Source: Rhynchopus euleeides
Taxonomy: Eukaryota > Euglenozoa > Diplonemea > Diplonemida > Diplonemidae
Direction of reading: 5' to 3'
NCBI GenBank assembly: GCA_963210315.1
Contig: OY723288.1
Span: 62,001 to 126,000 of the forward strand
Length of the DNA: 64,000 nt
Positions 20,069 through 31,600 of the stretch are shown one piece after another. Within the stretch, counting starts at the first letter, position 1; every line of letters starts with the position of its first letter. A program made the translations under genes and the position numbers. Under the pieces are notes generated by a model that saw nothing but the letters and a program-made list of their open reading frames with translations, was not told the DNA's origin and did no database searches.

Positions 20069-22316
20069 GGGGCAGAGACCCCGATAAGAATCCGACCCCC
20101 TGACCCCACCCGACCCCCGACCCCCTCTTATAAAAGACCCCCCCCCCCCCCTAGGGGGGGTCATAAGCCCCCCTAAAAACGTACAAATACTAAAAATTTC
20201 AACATACCATCAGAACCGCCCTAATACCTGATCTGACCCGAAAATCCGACCCATACCCCCCCGGAAACCGTCTGGAGCCCACTTGTGACACCTGATGCGC
20301 ACTTTTGTGATGATTTTTTGGGGTCCTAAAAAATGTACCTCAGTTTCGTACCTTGCCTTTGTACCTGAACCACTCCCGACCGCAATATTTCGTTCTTTGC
20401 CTTTTCTGCGGTGGTTCCGGCTCAGGTGGCACGATGTTGCCTCCCCAGTGCCTCGGCAAGGTCTTTCTTGTACCTGATTGGTGGGAATGTTGTGTTGTTG
20501 CGCCAGCTGAATGAGTTCAGCCACCTTCTGGGTGTAGTACACCACGCAGTCTCAACAGCACGTATGAGAGTGTACCATGTGAGGACTCAACAAAGTCATT
20601 GGATAGGCATCTGCCTGCCGACTCAACCCCCACAGTGCGACCGCAAGATCGTCAGGGATGTCTCAACGCCAGGGGAATACTCTCCCCTGGCGTTGTACAA
20701 CCCTACTCTTAATCCTCGGGTCCTCTCCTGGAGGCGGTGGTGGCGGGCCCGCAACGCTTCGTACTTCCGGTACGGACTGGGGTAGTCTGCCCGGCTGACC
20801 CGCTCATCGCTTCCTAGATCATCTGCTGCTCTGGAGCTGCCATCACTCACTGCCCACATCAGTTGGTGTAGGGGTAGGAGCAGGAGGAGTGGGAGGAGTA
20901 GGAGTGCAGGTGACATCTTTCTTGGCCAGCAAGGAACGCCGCTTTTCGCACGTGCGTGCAGTTGATGCACCACTGCATATATCTGTCGTCACCACGTCCC
21001 ACTCGCTCTCCTATGTACCCAGCCCGACGGAGCGCCCGAAATAATGTCGCCTCACGGATGTCGTGTGCCGTTTTCTTCTGACGCAGGTCTGCCACAACGC
21101 TCTCTGCCGGGACCCCGCACATCTCCCGTTTGGCGAGCGTCTTTCGAGCAAGGTACCCCTCTGCAGCAGCATCTGACACCTCTGCGAGGCCCTAGGCACA
21201 CGGCATGTGTTGCTCGGCGTGCTGGGTGAGCGTAGTGATACCCTTTCCTTGCAAAGAACGAAATACTGCGGTCGGGAGTGGTTCAGGTACAAAGGCAAGG
21301 TACGAAACTGAGGTACATTTTTTAGGACCCCAAAAAATCATCACAAAAGTGCGCATCAGGTGTCACAAGTGGGCTCCAGACGGTTTCCGGGGGGGTATGG
21401 GTCGGATTTTCGGGTCAGATCAGGTATTAGGGCGGTTCTGATGGTATGTTGAAAAATGTGGTTTTGTACGGGCTTATGACCCCCCCTACCCCCCCCCCCC
21501 AAATATCTGGGAAAAACCCTGGGTTTTTCCCGAGGAAACGCGGGTTTCTCCCTCTGTTGCATTGTTTGGACTCCGTGCGGATCGTAGTGGGGTCACTTTG
21601 TTGGTGTAGGTGCCACACAACACCCCTGAAATGCAGAGGTGGTCCTCGTCGAGAATGGGGGTCGGAAACCCGGGGGTCGGAATCGAGGGGTCGGATATGG
21701 GGGTCAGAGGGGGTCGGCCCCCCTCCCGACCCCCCATTGTTCTCGGGGGTCGGAATACGGGGGGTCGGAGGGGTCGGAAGGGGGTCTGAAAATGGGGGTC
21801 TGAAACTTGGGGGTCGGAACTTTTGCACTATTTCTCAGGGGTCGGAAAATGGGGGGTTGCAAACTTGGGGGGTCGGAGTATGAGGGGTCGGCCCCCCTCC
21901 CGACCCCCTCCGACCCCCCCACACAGGGTTTGCAAAACCCCGTCCTTTTGAATATTTGGGACTACTGGGTCATTTCGTGGATAGAAGTACCAAGCTTCAC
22001 TCATGAAATGTGGGTCTGGTCCAGGGATAGTCGTGGGAGGAGATGCCTGGGAGGCACACACCATGCCACCCTACCCACCCACCCAGCGGCACCCTCCCCG
22101 ACCCCCTCCTCGGGTTTTTCAAAAACCCGTTCTTTTGAATGTTTGGAGTTTGTGCGGATCGCAGTGGGGTCATTTTGGCCATGGGGTGCCTATGAACACC
22201 CCTTATTGGTGGTCCCCATTCAGGCAAATTCCTCAAGGCGACCCCCTCGGACCCCCTCCCGACCCCCGACCCCTGACCCCCCCGACCCCCGACCCCCTCT
22301 TATCGGGGTCTATGCC
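20069..22316. mobile_element. Non-autonomous element E, TA-flanked, host of element D
   Basis: Short terminal inverted repeats containing AGACCCCGATAAGA lie at 20069-20089 and 22297-22316, with TA at 20067-20068 (shared with B) and 22317-22318. The interior on both sides of nested element D is dominated by degenerate tandem repeats of GGGGGTCGGAA type (about 21640-21930) and three related segments containing GTGCGGATCG or close variants (near 21575, 21945 and 22150). This boundary is weaker than those of A, B and D because the terminal repeats are short. Confidence 0.55.
20154..21486. mobile_element. Non-autonomous element D with about 240-bp TIRs, nested in E
   Basis: Left arm 20154-20400 and right arm 21251-21486 are inverted repeats of about 240 bp and nearly identical over long stretches. 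The ends read TA|GGGGGGGTCATAAGCCC, sharing the first 9 bases of the element with element A. The 850-bp interior has short minus-strand frames. One (21179-20859) reads like a helix-turn-helix (a segment around ATLFRALRRAGYIGERVGRG) that faintly recalls Tc1-type transposase N-termini, but no DDE core is present. Confidence 0.85.
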
Positions 22317-22387
22317 TAGGGGGGGGGGGGGGGCAGAGGTGCAACTGCGCTTGGTCACTGCGTTCTCCTGTCCTCGTGTCCGCCACA

Positions 22388-22541
22388 CAGCGGTGGCCCG
22401 TTTCATTTCAATCTCCACAGAGGCGGCGGGGCGGGGTTGCCCGGAAGGGCACCAACACACTCCACGCCTTAGTGATGCCGCTGATCTACGAAGGCATCGC
22501 TGCCGCAGCGGTGGCCCGCTTCATTTCCATCTCCACACGGT
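22388..22541 (-). repeat. Partial duplication of the 3' end of the coiled-coil gene
   Basis: Positions 22508-22541, inside the coding end of the coiled-coil gene, are repeated almost exactly at 22388-22421 in its 3' flank (about 30 of 34 bases). The duplicated minus-strand reading is VEMEMKRATA against VEIEMKRATA. The copy lies just outside the transposon stack that ends at 22318. Confidence 0.8.
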
Positions 22542-24294
22542 CATCGAAGGTCTCGACTGCCTCGCGTGCATTTGCTCGTGCCCGCTCTGCTGCTGCCGTG
22601 TAGGGGTTGTCGTGGAGATACTGCGCCTCATCGCACAGCGTGGACACGAGGCGGTACTTCGGATGCACCTCGTCCTGCAGGTCACGGAGGCGGCTCACCT
22701 CTGCTGCCAGCGTCTCGAGCTCGTTCTCGATGCCGACAGTCGCTGCGGCAGTGGCGGAGGCGCCTGTCAGCCCAAGAGACTTCGCAAACTGCTGCTGTGT
22801 GTGCTGCAGGAGGGTCTGGCGTGTCTCCTTCTGTGACAGCATCGACCCGCACAGCATGGCGAAGCGCTCGTGCAGCTCGAGGGCCTGCTTCCCTTCGGTG
22901 CGCTTGATGTCCTGCAGTGTGCTGCGCACGCTCAGGTCGTCTGCAGCGGTGCACAGCGACGGCACGATTTCCTGGCTGATTTGCTGCAGGCTGGCGTGCA
23001 GGAGGCATTGCTGCGCGAGGCACGTCTCAAACTTTGCCTTGACGGTGTCGTTCTTATCAATCCAGCTGTTGAAGCGCATCACACGCAACGCCTCGTCCTC
23101 CACGTCTTTGGCAAAGGCCTGCAGCAGGTGCTGCCGCTCCATCTGGATCCCCGGCAGCTTCGCCAGCTCTGCACACATCGAGGTGAAGACCTCGTCCTGC
23201 CGCTTGCTGTTCTCCTTGATCTTCGCGATCATGCGGGACTTGCGCTCCGCGAAACGATCCGCATGGTCGTTCGACACCGCCTTCTGCACGCTGCGCCCCG
23301 TGAGGAGGCGGCGCACATCCCCCTGCAGGGACTTCTTCTTCGCCTCCACCTCCTTCACAGCACCGCGCACATGCGACACGGCACCGCTCTTCCACTGCAC
23401 CACCTCCTCGTGGAACTCGTCTATCTCACCTTTCGACAGGGAGATGGCGGTGAGGCGCTGCGACGTGACCTCCAGCAGCTGCGCAAGGGTGTCCAGCTCC
23501 TCAAAGCCGTGCATATCCGCCTCGTCGTACGAGTCCATCAGCACGGCAGCATCGCGCCGCGCCTTCACCACCTGTGTTGCCGAGGTGAGCCGCGCGGCCT
23601 GCCCCTCCGTCTCCTGCAGCTCGCTGTTGAGGAACGCGAAGGCGTCAGTCGCGACAAGGCGCATCCCGTTGCTGAGCACACCCACAGTGGCATCGCCGTA
23701 GCTCTTCGCACACATCGTCTCCAGGTCGTGGCGTGCTGCCTTCGAGAGGGGCTGCGAGTCCTTCACACCGTCCACCAGCAGATTGAGGTTGGCGAAGGAT
23801 GTGCGCAGCGCATCCTGCGACAGCTCTTCGCGGATGAGGTCGTCCAGCTCCGTCATCTTCGTGGCAATCTGGCAGGCCTCCGAGATGAACAGGGGGGTGG
23901 GTTTGCTGTCGGTCGACATCGAAGCGGCGTGCACCGCAACGCCCTTTGCATACTCCAGCACCTTGGTCACAAGCACCCCGTTGTGGTGTGTCTGCTGCGC
24001 ACGGTGCTCCGCGGTGGACGCCATCGCCGCCTCATGCAGCTGCATCGCCCCTTTGCTGGCCTCCAGCACCGCCTCCATCAGCATCACATTGACAGCGGCG
24101 TGCTGGTTGGGATAATGCTCGACGCGCTCCCCACCCACGATGCTCACGGTGGGCCCCTCCACCGGCCCTACGGGGGGCTGGCTCTGTGACGGCGGCACAT
24201 CCCACGAGTGGTCGGGCAGGGGGTCCATCAGCTCGATGGCATTGCCGCCCGGCTCGCCGCGGCTGAACTTCCGATGATCCAGCACGCTGGTCAT
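22486..24294 (-). CDS. Coiled-coil protein, possible paraflagellar-rod-family member (602 aa)
   Basis: The start at 24294 is preferred because the frame upstream is low-complexity and the minus strand shows an acceptor-like CAACACCTGCAG about 50 bp before this ATG. The first 55 residues are Pro-rich; from about 60 to the end the protein is almost wholly alpha-helical and charged, with no membrane span. The segment KENSKRQDEVFTSMCAELAK followed by long Glu/Lys/Arg helices recalls the conserved core of paraflagellar rod (Flagellar_rod) proteins as I remember them, where an ENxxRQ-E pattern is followed by EL-x-x-L. In that family the product would be a structural component of the flagellar rod of Euglenozoa. 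This is by eye only, and an unrelated cytoskeletal coiled coil remains possible. No intron is seen. The gene ends beside the transposon stack. Confidence 0.7.
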   Translation of the reverse strand: MTSVLDHRKFSRGEPGGNAIELMDPLPDHSWDVPPSQSQPPVGPVEGPTVSIVGGERVEHYPNQHAAVNVMLMEAVLEASKGAMQLHEAAMASTAEHRAQQTHHNGVLVTKVLEYAKGVAVHAASMSTDSKPTPLFISEACQIATKMTELDDLIREELSQDALRTSFANLNLLVDGVKDSQPLSKAARHDLETMCAKSYGDATVGVLSNGMRLVATDAFAFLNSELQETEGQAARLTSATQVVKARRDAAVLMDSYDEADMHGFEELDTLAQLLEVTSQRLTAISLSKGEIDEFHEEVVQWKSGAVSHVRGAVKEVEAKKKSLQGDVRRLLTGRSVQKAVSNDHADRFAERKSRMIAKIKENSKRQDEVFTSMCAELAKLPGIQMERQHLLQAFAKDVEDEALRVMRFNSWIDKNDTVKAKFETCLAQQCLLHASLQQISQEIVPSLCTAADDLSVRSTLQDIKRTEGKQALELHERFAMLCGSMLSQKETRQTLLQHTQQQFAKSLGLTGASATAAATVGIENELETLAAEVSRLRDLQDEVHPKYRLVSTLCDEAQYLHDNPYTAAAERARANAREAVETFDDRVEMEMKRATAAAAMPS

Positions 24295-27200
24295 GGCGGC
24301 GCACGCGGGGCACTGCTGCCCACAGGGATGGAGGGGAGGCTGCCTGCAGGTGTTGGTGTGACAAGGGTGGGGTGGTTGGGTGGGTGGGTGGATAGTGATG
24401 ACACCAAAGCTCTCAAGCAAAGTGTTGCAGGGTGGTAATGCAACCGTCGCGATGCGCATGAAAAAAAACAGACATTGCGATGTGCCACAAAAGTAGCGAC
24501 TGTTGGGCGTTCGGGGGATGTGGGTGGGGTGCTGACTGTCTGGCATCTCTATAAGCGCTGTCCCCTTCCGATGCCCTTCTAACAAGCAACGAAAACCACT
24601 CATGATGCGTGTGGCAGGGCGAAGAACTGGATGAAATGCCGGTTTGAACGAAACTCATTCGGGTTGGCGATTGGCCTGGTTGTCGATACACCATGGGGGG
24701 GGGGGGGTCTTGGGAGGGTCTTGGCAACGGGTGTCGAAACGGCGCCTTCTGGTGCATATTCTCCTAGTTTGTTGTGCGGGAAAAATACATTATCATATGC
24801 CGAAGATCTGCCGGAACTTGCCGTAGGGCGAAGACCCCCTCACACGCCACCCCTATCGAATAGCCCTTTTGGTTTGGCTTTTGTAACGAGGTTGACCTTT
24901 TTGGTGTGTTATTTTCGAGGAATAATTTGAAGAGGCGAAAAAAGAAAAATCACACACGCACACAAAATATAACGCAGAGAGAGACCCTTCCCCGCCCGAA
25001 CCTGATCAGAAACCGGACACACAGCCCGATGGTTTGATCACCTACGGGGGGGGGGGGAAAGGCAAGAAGAGAGAAAGTGGGTGAGTGAGAGAGAGAGTGG
25101 GGGGCAAAAACGAAGGCAAAAAGACTTGGATTTGCCTTCTTTTTGTTTGTACGAACGGTGCCTGCTCGTGCATGTGTGCAGGATACCGAACGCTGCCACG
25201 ATTCTTATTAGTGCGAAAAGCCAGCTGTTCTTGCAAACAAAAAGAACCAGGAAAAAGCTGTTGGGGGGAGTGGCTTTTGTTGGGGGTGGTAACAACAGCC
25301 ACCCCCCCCTCTCTCTTCCTTGGGCTATTTCAGCAACCCCTACCCCCTTCTCTCTCTCTCTCTCGCGTTGACACACCCTGACAGGGGGGGGGGGGGGGGC
25401 AACTAAGAAGAAAAAATGAACATGTTCGGGAGGGGGAGGACGAGGGGGCGGGGGGTCTGGGAAACTGTCCCTCCGTGCCGCTGACAGCTTGCAACAAAAA
25501 ACTGATCCGCACACCCACCCCCACCCCCACCACCCCCTCACACCTTGCAAAGAGATGGTCGCGTCTGGTGAGGCGAGAGGGGGGGGGGGGGGGAATGGGT
25601 CCGTGTGTTGGGAGGGTGTCCTAAATTTAGGAAATTTTTGAAAAATTTGGAAAAATTTGGGGGATTTTTTGAAAAAATGGCGAAAAAAAGGGTGTGGGGA
25701 GTTGGGTCCAGTTTAGCAAAGTCCGTGTATTTGGACGCGGCCCCTCAGATAAGGAAGCCGCGTCTCAGGTGCAGGATGTGGGGTGTTGTCGATTTTTCAG
25801 GGTTCGACATTCTCGGGCTGGACGGAGAGAAACGGTGGGTGCAACTCTGATCAGAAAAAACTTCAACCGAAAAAACGGGGTGTAGCTCCCTGACTGACGA
25901 GCAGCGGGAGGTGGCGAAGAGAAGCTCCTCATGCGTGGCGGCCTCCCTCGTTCGCGGCGGGAGAGGCATCCGGGGGTACGAGAGCGGCACCCGCCTGAGT
26001 TCTTTATGGAACCCACAAACCTGGGTGGTAGCCGGCCTCACGGATGTGAGGTTGAAAATGCTCCGGGAGACAGCCGATGGCGCCTCAACGCCACAGGCTA
26101 TCGTTGCCGGCTTGGTGCCCATATGGTGCAAGATGAGCGGCGGAATCCGCGAACTTCGGGAACTATCAGGTAGTTTGAACGCTGAAGACTGCCCCGCCAG
26201 GCTGAATGGGAGTCACAACGCGATGAGGAACAAGGATCAGCAGCGCCCTTTCCGGCAAACACAGGGCAGCTCTCCCTGAGCAGCTGGGAATGAAACGGGA
26301 CGGAACTAACGAGCAGCAGCGAAAATGTTGCAGAGCACCAGTAACCACAACGAGTCCATGACACAAGTGGAACTGCAGACACGGGGCAGGCAAGAAACGG
26401 ACGCAGTCGCAGGAGACCACCTCCACTGTCAGAACGAGCAGAACTGAGAGACACTCAATGGGATGGAGCGGAATCACTGTAACGGGGACACACTGATGGC
26501 ACACAGTACAGACAGACAGAAGTCAGAGTGAAACGGTTGTACAAAGGGCTCGGCTTCACCGACGTCCTTAGTACAGAGTGAAACGACGACGCCGCCGAAG
26601 GCGGCCAATCCGGAAAAACCGGGCAACCTGGGCCCTTTGGGACCACATAGGCCAGGAAAGGCCAAAATTTTCGATTTTTTTCGGAAATTTTTCGGTTTTT
26701 CAGAGTGTGGCAGTCCGCAGATACAGATTTTCGGGTCGGAAAAAAATTTTTTTTTCGACCCAAAAAAATCGGATTTTTTCGGGGAGGGTCTCCGGTGGCC
26801 CCCCCTGGATTTCCTGATTTTTCCCGATTTTTCCTGATTTTCGGATTTTGCTCGAAATTTGCCCTTGTGTCAACCAGTGGCAAAATTTTCGGAAAATCGG
26901 GAAAAATCAGGAAAATCCGGAGAACCGGACACCCTCCTTGTGCGTGTTTTGCGATATCAGCGACACTCGAAACTATTTTTCCAGGGGAACGGTGGGAAGG
27001 AGACGGAGAAGGAGGGGTGATTGGGGAAGGGGGAGCTATGGTGGAATATGGGGGTGGTGGGGTGTGATGGGGGGGGGGGGGGGAGGGGAGGGAGGGCGGA
27101 GACGCGGTGGCGTCGAGCTCACCAGACGCCCCCCCCCCCCCCCCTCCCCCCACATCCCAGCATCGCGTCCCGGATTTTGCAACGAGCACGCGCCACGGGC

Positions 27201-28641
27201 CTGGCAGCCCGTGGGCAGTACCCAAGCGAAATTGCCGGGTGTGGGATGGGGGGATGGATCAGGTGGAGAGGGAGGGGAGGGGGGGGGGAGTAGGGACGGC
27301 AGAGCAGTGTTCGGGAAAATAGGGCTCTACTCGTAGTTCGGCGCTGAAGGTTGGGCGCTGAACGCCGAAACCTCCCGCTTACTGCAAGCGGAATGTTTAC
27401 CATTGATTTGGAACCCGCTGGCGCGGTGGCGGTGGGGTGTGTGCAGTTTCCACTGGATAACCCCCCACTTGCGCCTTTTTTTTTTTGCCAGACGGCCGGA
27501 CAAGCAGCACGCACACAGCTAAACTTAATTTTCATTGTAACTCTGGGGAAAAAAAACCGAAGGGTGTGGGGGAGAGATGAATGAAGGGGGCGCCACTCCG
27601 CTTGAGCTGGGCGCTTGCGTTTGGCTTGAGCTTCATGGGGGATGGGGGGGGGGGGGGGAGAGAGAGCGGGAGAGAGAGGGGATGAAGAGGATAAATGGAA
27701 GGGGCATCGGGGGGGGGGGGGGATCAGTCCGGAGGCGACCATGAATCTGACACAACACCGTGATTGGTGATGAGGGACGGGCACGCAGCAACCCGCCCCC
27801 CCCCCCCTCTCAGATCTATCTGCCTCCTTCTGTGACACCCCCCCCCCTCCTCCCCCTCCCTCCCCAACTGTCCGCCGAAGGCGCTTCAACAGGTTGACTC
27901 ATAAAGAAGGGGTGGGGACGGGGGGCGGGAAGCGTTTTGCCACCATCCGAGGTGCTGTTCATCGAGAGCAGGGTAAGGGGGATGGGCACATCTTATTTTT
28001 TTTTTGGCTGCGTGTGCACCTTTGTGGTATACCCCCTTGCTGGAAAAAGAAGAAAAAGAAGCAAAAGGGATGGGATGGGTCATCCACCACACACCCTGCC
28101 TCGCTGCACACCCGGATTTCGTTGAGGGCGATAAAGACTCACTCTGCAATAATGACGCAAAAAAAAACTGACGGCGCCGGCCGTCATCACGGAAAGGAGG
28201 GGTGGGAGGGGCATGCAGGCCGGCCAGACTGTGTGTCCAGCAGGTCTGCGCTGCGACAGGTGGCGGTGTGGGTGTGGGGGTGGGGCAAGCAGGTGCGGCG
28301 AGCACGACCTTCGCAAAAGCGCAGGGAAAGGACGATGTGTGCGCAGTTTTTTGCGGGAGAGAATGTCGCAAGGGGCGACATGGGGGTGTGCTTGCCGGGG
28401 GATGCCTGCTGTACCTGACAGCCCACACATCCACACACCTACACACATGCAGGCCAGGGGGCATGGGGGGTGGGGTGGGTGGGTTGGTTCTATCAATCCC
28501 TGATGATGTGTTGCAGGGTACGCCAGTAGGGGCGGCGTACGAACAACGCGTGTTTATTTGATTCGTTCTCTCAGCAGGCCGTGTGGTCTGCTCCCGTTTA
28601 TCGCCTCCTCTGCACTCGCCATTCGTTCTGCACCACAGGGC
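24295..28641. other. Spacer between the coiled-coil and giant genes
   Basis: No gene is supported on either strand. There are many G-runs (24698-24708, 25385-25399, 25581-25593, 27069-27083, 27648-27658) and C-runs (27129-27143, 27797-27808), a purine-rich block at 27640-27720, and an AT-rich stretch of Gs and Ts at 25620-25700. Open frames here are short and low-complexity. The 3' UTR of the giant gene should lie at its right edge. Confidence 0.45.
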
Positions 28642-31600
28642 TCACACGCGGCGCCACACGAGGGAGAAGACACCCTGCGGCCCAGACACCGGCACGTACG
28701 TGTGCTGATCCAGCTCTGTGGTGGTCCGCACGCCGTCCAGCGTGAGCTGCTGCAGCGGCGTGGCGTTCAGCGTGCTGCTGAGTGCGCTGCGGAATCCAGG
28801 CGCGGCCTCCTCGTAGCGCTTGTGTTCGAACACCGCGTCGACAAACCGCTCGGCATCAAGCACAGTGTCCTCGTGCTGGTGCCGGGGGTGGTCCCTGTTG
28901 CGGTGGCCCGGAGGGCCGTGGCCACCGCGAGCCCGCGCGATCATCACGTCGCGCTCGCCCAGTGCGGCGCCACCGCTCAGCTGGTCGCGGTCCAGCTGCG
29001 GCTGCTGGGCTTCATAGTTCCTGAGGCGGTCCCAGCGCTCCAGTGACAGCAGGTCCAGCACATCCTGCTTGGGGCGCACCTCATGCGAAACGATGGGCCT
29101 GTTGGCAGGGCCCCACACGGCCAGGGTGGTCACCGCGTTGTCCGCAGCAAGGATGTCGTTGCCGCCCTGCCCGGAAAGCTGGTCGGACATCGAGCCTGCG
29201 TCGGGCTCGTCGTGGCGGCCCACACCGTAGCTCTTGTCGTGGTATGTGAGTAGGCTGTCGTCCACCAGGCTCCTGTGTGGCAGTGTCACGAACACTGACA
29301 GCGAGTCGTCCGTCAGACGGTCTTTGATAAGGTGGCGCACCTCCTTGTGGTGCTTGTCCTGCACATGGCGCACGTTGCGCAGCCCGTCACGCACAGAGGG
29401 GGTGAATGCAGCGCCTTCGAAGGTCGTCACGATGGCAAGTGCGAAGTCGCCGACAAGCATGTCGTTGCCGCTGCCGCCTGCAAGCACGTCGCTGCCCCAG
29501 CGTGTGGAGGGGAGGCGGTTCCAAGCACTGGCAGCACGCCACCTCAGATGCGAGCCGCGCAGAGCACGGCTCACAAAAGGTGCCAGGTCGCGATCCTTGT
29601 GGTGCCGCAGCTGGCGCACGTGGTCGTTGTACTCCGACTTCAGGAAGTCATGGCCGTGCCTGCGGTCATCATCGTCATCGTCGTCGTGGTCGTGGTGGTG
29701 TCTGTCCCAGCCGGGCACGTGGTCGTTGATGCGGGGCACCTTCCAGCCATCATCAGCAACCATGCCCTTCGACACCACAACCAGCGAGTCCCCGACAACG
29801 ACGTCATCATCGTCCTCACCATCCAGCGCGTCGTTTGATGCATGCAGCTCCAGATCCGGTGCCGCCACCCCGTTGGCTGCCGTGTCCACCAGCGACGACA
29901 CCACGGCATGGTGGTGTTCGTACAGCGCGTACAGCACGTCCACACCCAGCTCCTCGAAGTCGGCGTACATCTGCAGCAGCGCCAGCAGGCGCTCCTCCAC
30001 GTTCTCCCCACCCAGCTGCTCGCGGTACACCACGTCCGAGAAGACCTCCAGGCGGTCCCCGACAAGCGTGTCGCTGCCCAGCCCGCCGGAGAGCGTGTCG
30101 TTGCCCACCGTCACGCTTGCGGGCAGGCTGTACACCCCCTGCTGTGCCTGGTACGTCCCCGCGTCGGCAGACAGGCGCGCCAGGCGGTGCTGCACCTCCA
30201 CCCACCGCTGGGCGGCACGCTCGCGGATGTCATGCATGACGTGGAGGTCCAGCTGCTCCGCCGCGTGGTAGAAGGCGCTGTCCCCCACAAGCAGGTCGTT
30301 GCCGGCACCACCGCTCAGCACGTCGTTCCCGTCCACCTGGTGCGCGTGGCGCGCCACGTCCGGCACCGCCACCGTGAAGGGGCGCAGCAGCCCCGGCTCT
30401 GCCGACAGCGCCATGTCCGCCGCACCCACAGCAGCCAGCATCGCCTCCAGGTCCGCAGGCAGCACCGTTGCGATGGCGGCATCCTGGATGGGGCGGAACG
30501 CGTGCGCACGCCCTGCCTGCTCCGGCAGCATCCACACGGGGGCGTGCATCACGTGCCCGAAGAAGGCGATGTCCACCACCGGCGTCTGCTGCGTGCGCTG
30601 CAGCACGCGCACCACCGTCGTCGCGAGGGGCAGCGTGGAGTCCTGGTGGTACAGCGCAGACACCCCGTCTCCGTACAGCACGTCCTCCCCGTCCCCGCCG
30701 TGCAGCGTGTCGTCTCCGCGCTGCCCGATCAGCACGTCGTCCCCCGCATCGCCGTGCAGAGTGTCGTTGCCCGCATCCAGCAGCACCAGCCCGCCCACCG
30801 TGCTGCGCCACGGTGCGGGGCTCTGCTGCGGGTGACGGGGACGTGGGCCGCCAGGCCTGCGACGAGGCGCAGGTGTGGCGGGTGGCAGTGGAGCACGCAG
30901 CTTCGTGAGCCCGTCCTGCTGGTACGCTCCGAAGGTGACAAGTACGTCCGCATCCAGCAGCGACACGCCCTCCGCCGCAGTGGGTGCCGCCACACCCTGC
31001 AGCGTGTGTGCCTCCACCCACTGCCCCGTCAGCGTCGCCTGCTCCTCCAGCACCACGTTGCGGTGCCACACGCCCATGTCGGCACCCGCCTTCGTGTTGA
31101 TGCGCGGCAGCCCGTCTGCCCCCAGCGCACGCACCACGTGCCCCATGTCCCCGAGGAGCACGTCCGACCCGGGCCCGCCCCGCAGCACGTCGCTGCCGTG
31201 CTCGCCGAACACCTCGTCGTCGCCCTCCCCGCCGTCGATGGCGTCGTTGCCGCGCTGCCCATGCAGCACATCGTCGCCTGCATCCCCGTACAGCGTGTCG
31301 TCCCCACCCACCTCGTCCACGTCGTCGAAGCGCTGCACCGTGCGCACCACGTCCGCGTAGCGCGCCGCACCCGGGTACCGCGTCCACAGCAGCGCGTGCA
31401 CATAGGGCGGGCCCGACACAGACGTCGCCACAGGCGCAGGCGGCAGCGGCAGCGGTGTCACAGCAGAGCACGTGTAGGTGAAGGCAAATCCGGCTGCCTC
31501 TTTCTTCTTGTCGGACTCGAAGCGCACGAGCACGTCCCCATCGAAGGTTTCCGTGCTGGGTACCTGCCGCCCTTCGCGCCTCCACTGGAGGCTGAGCTCA

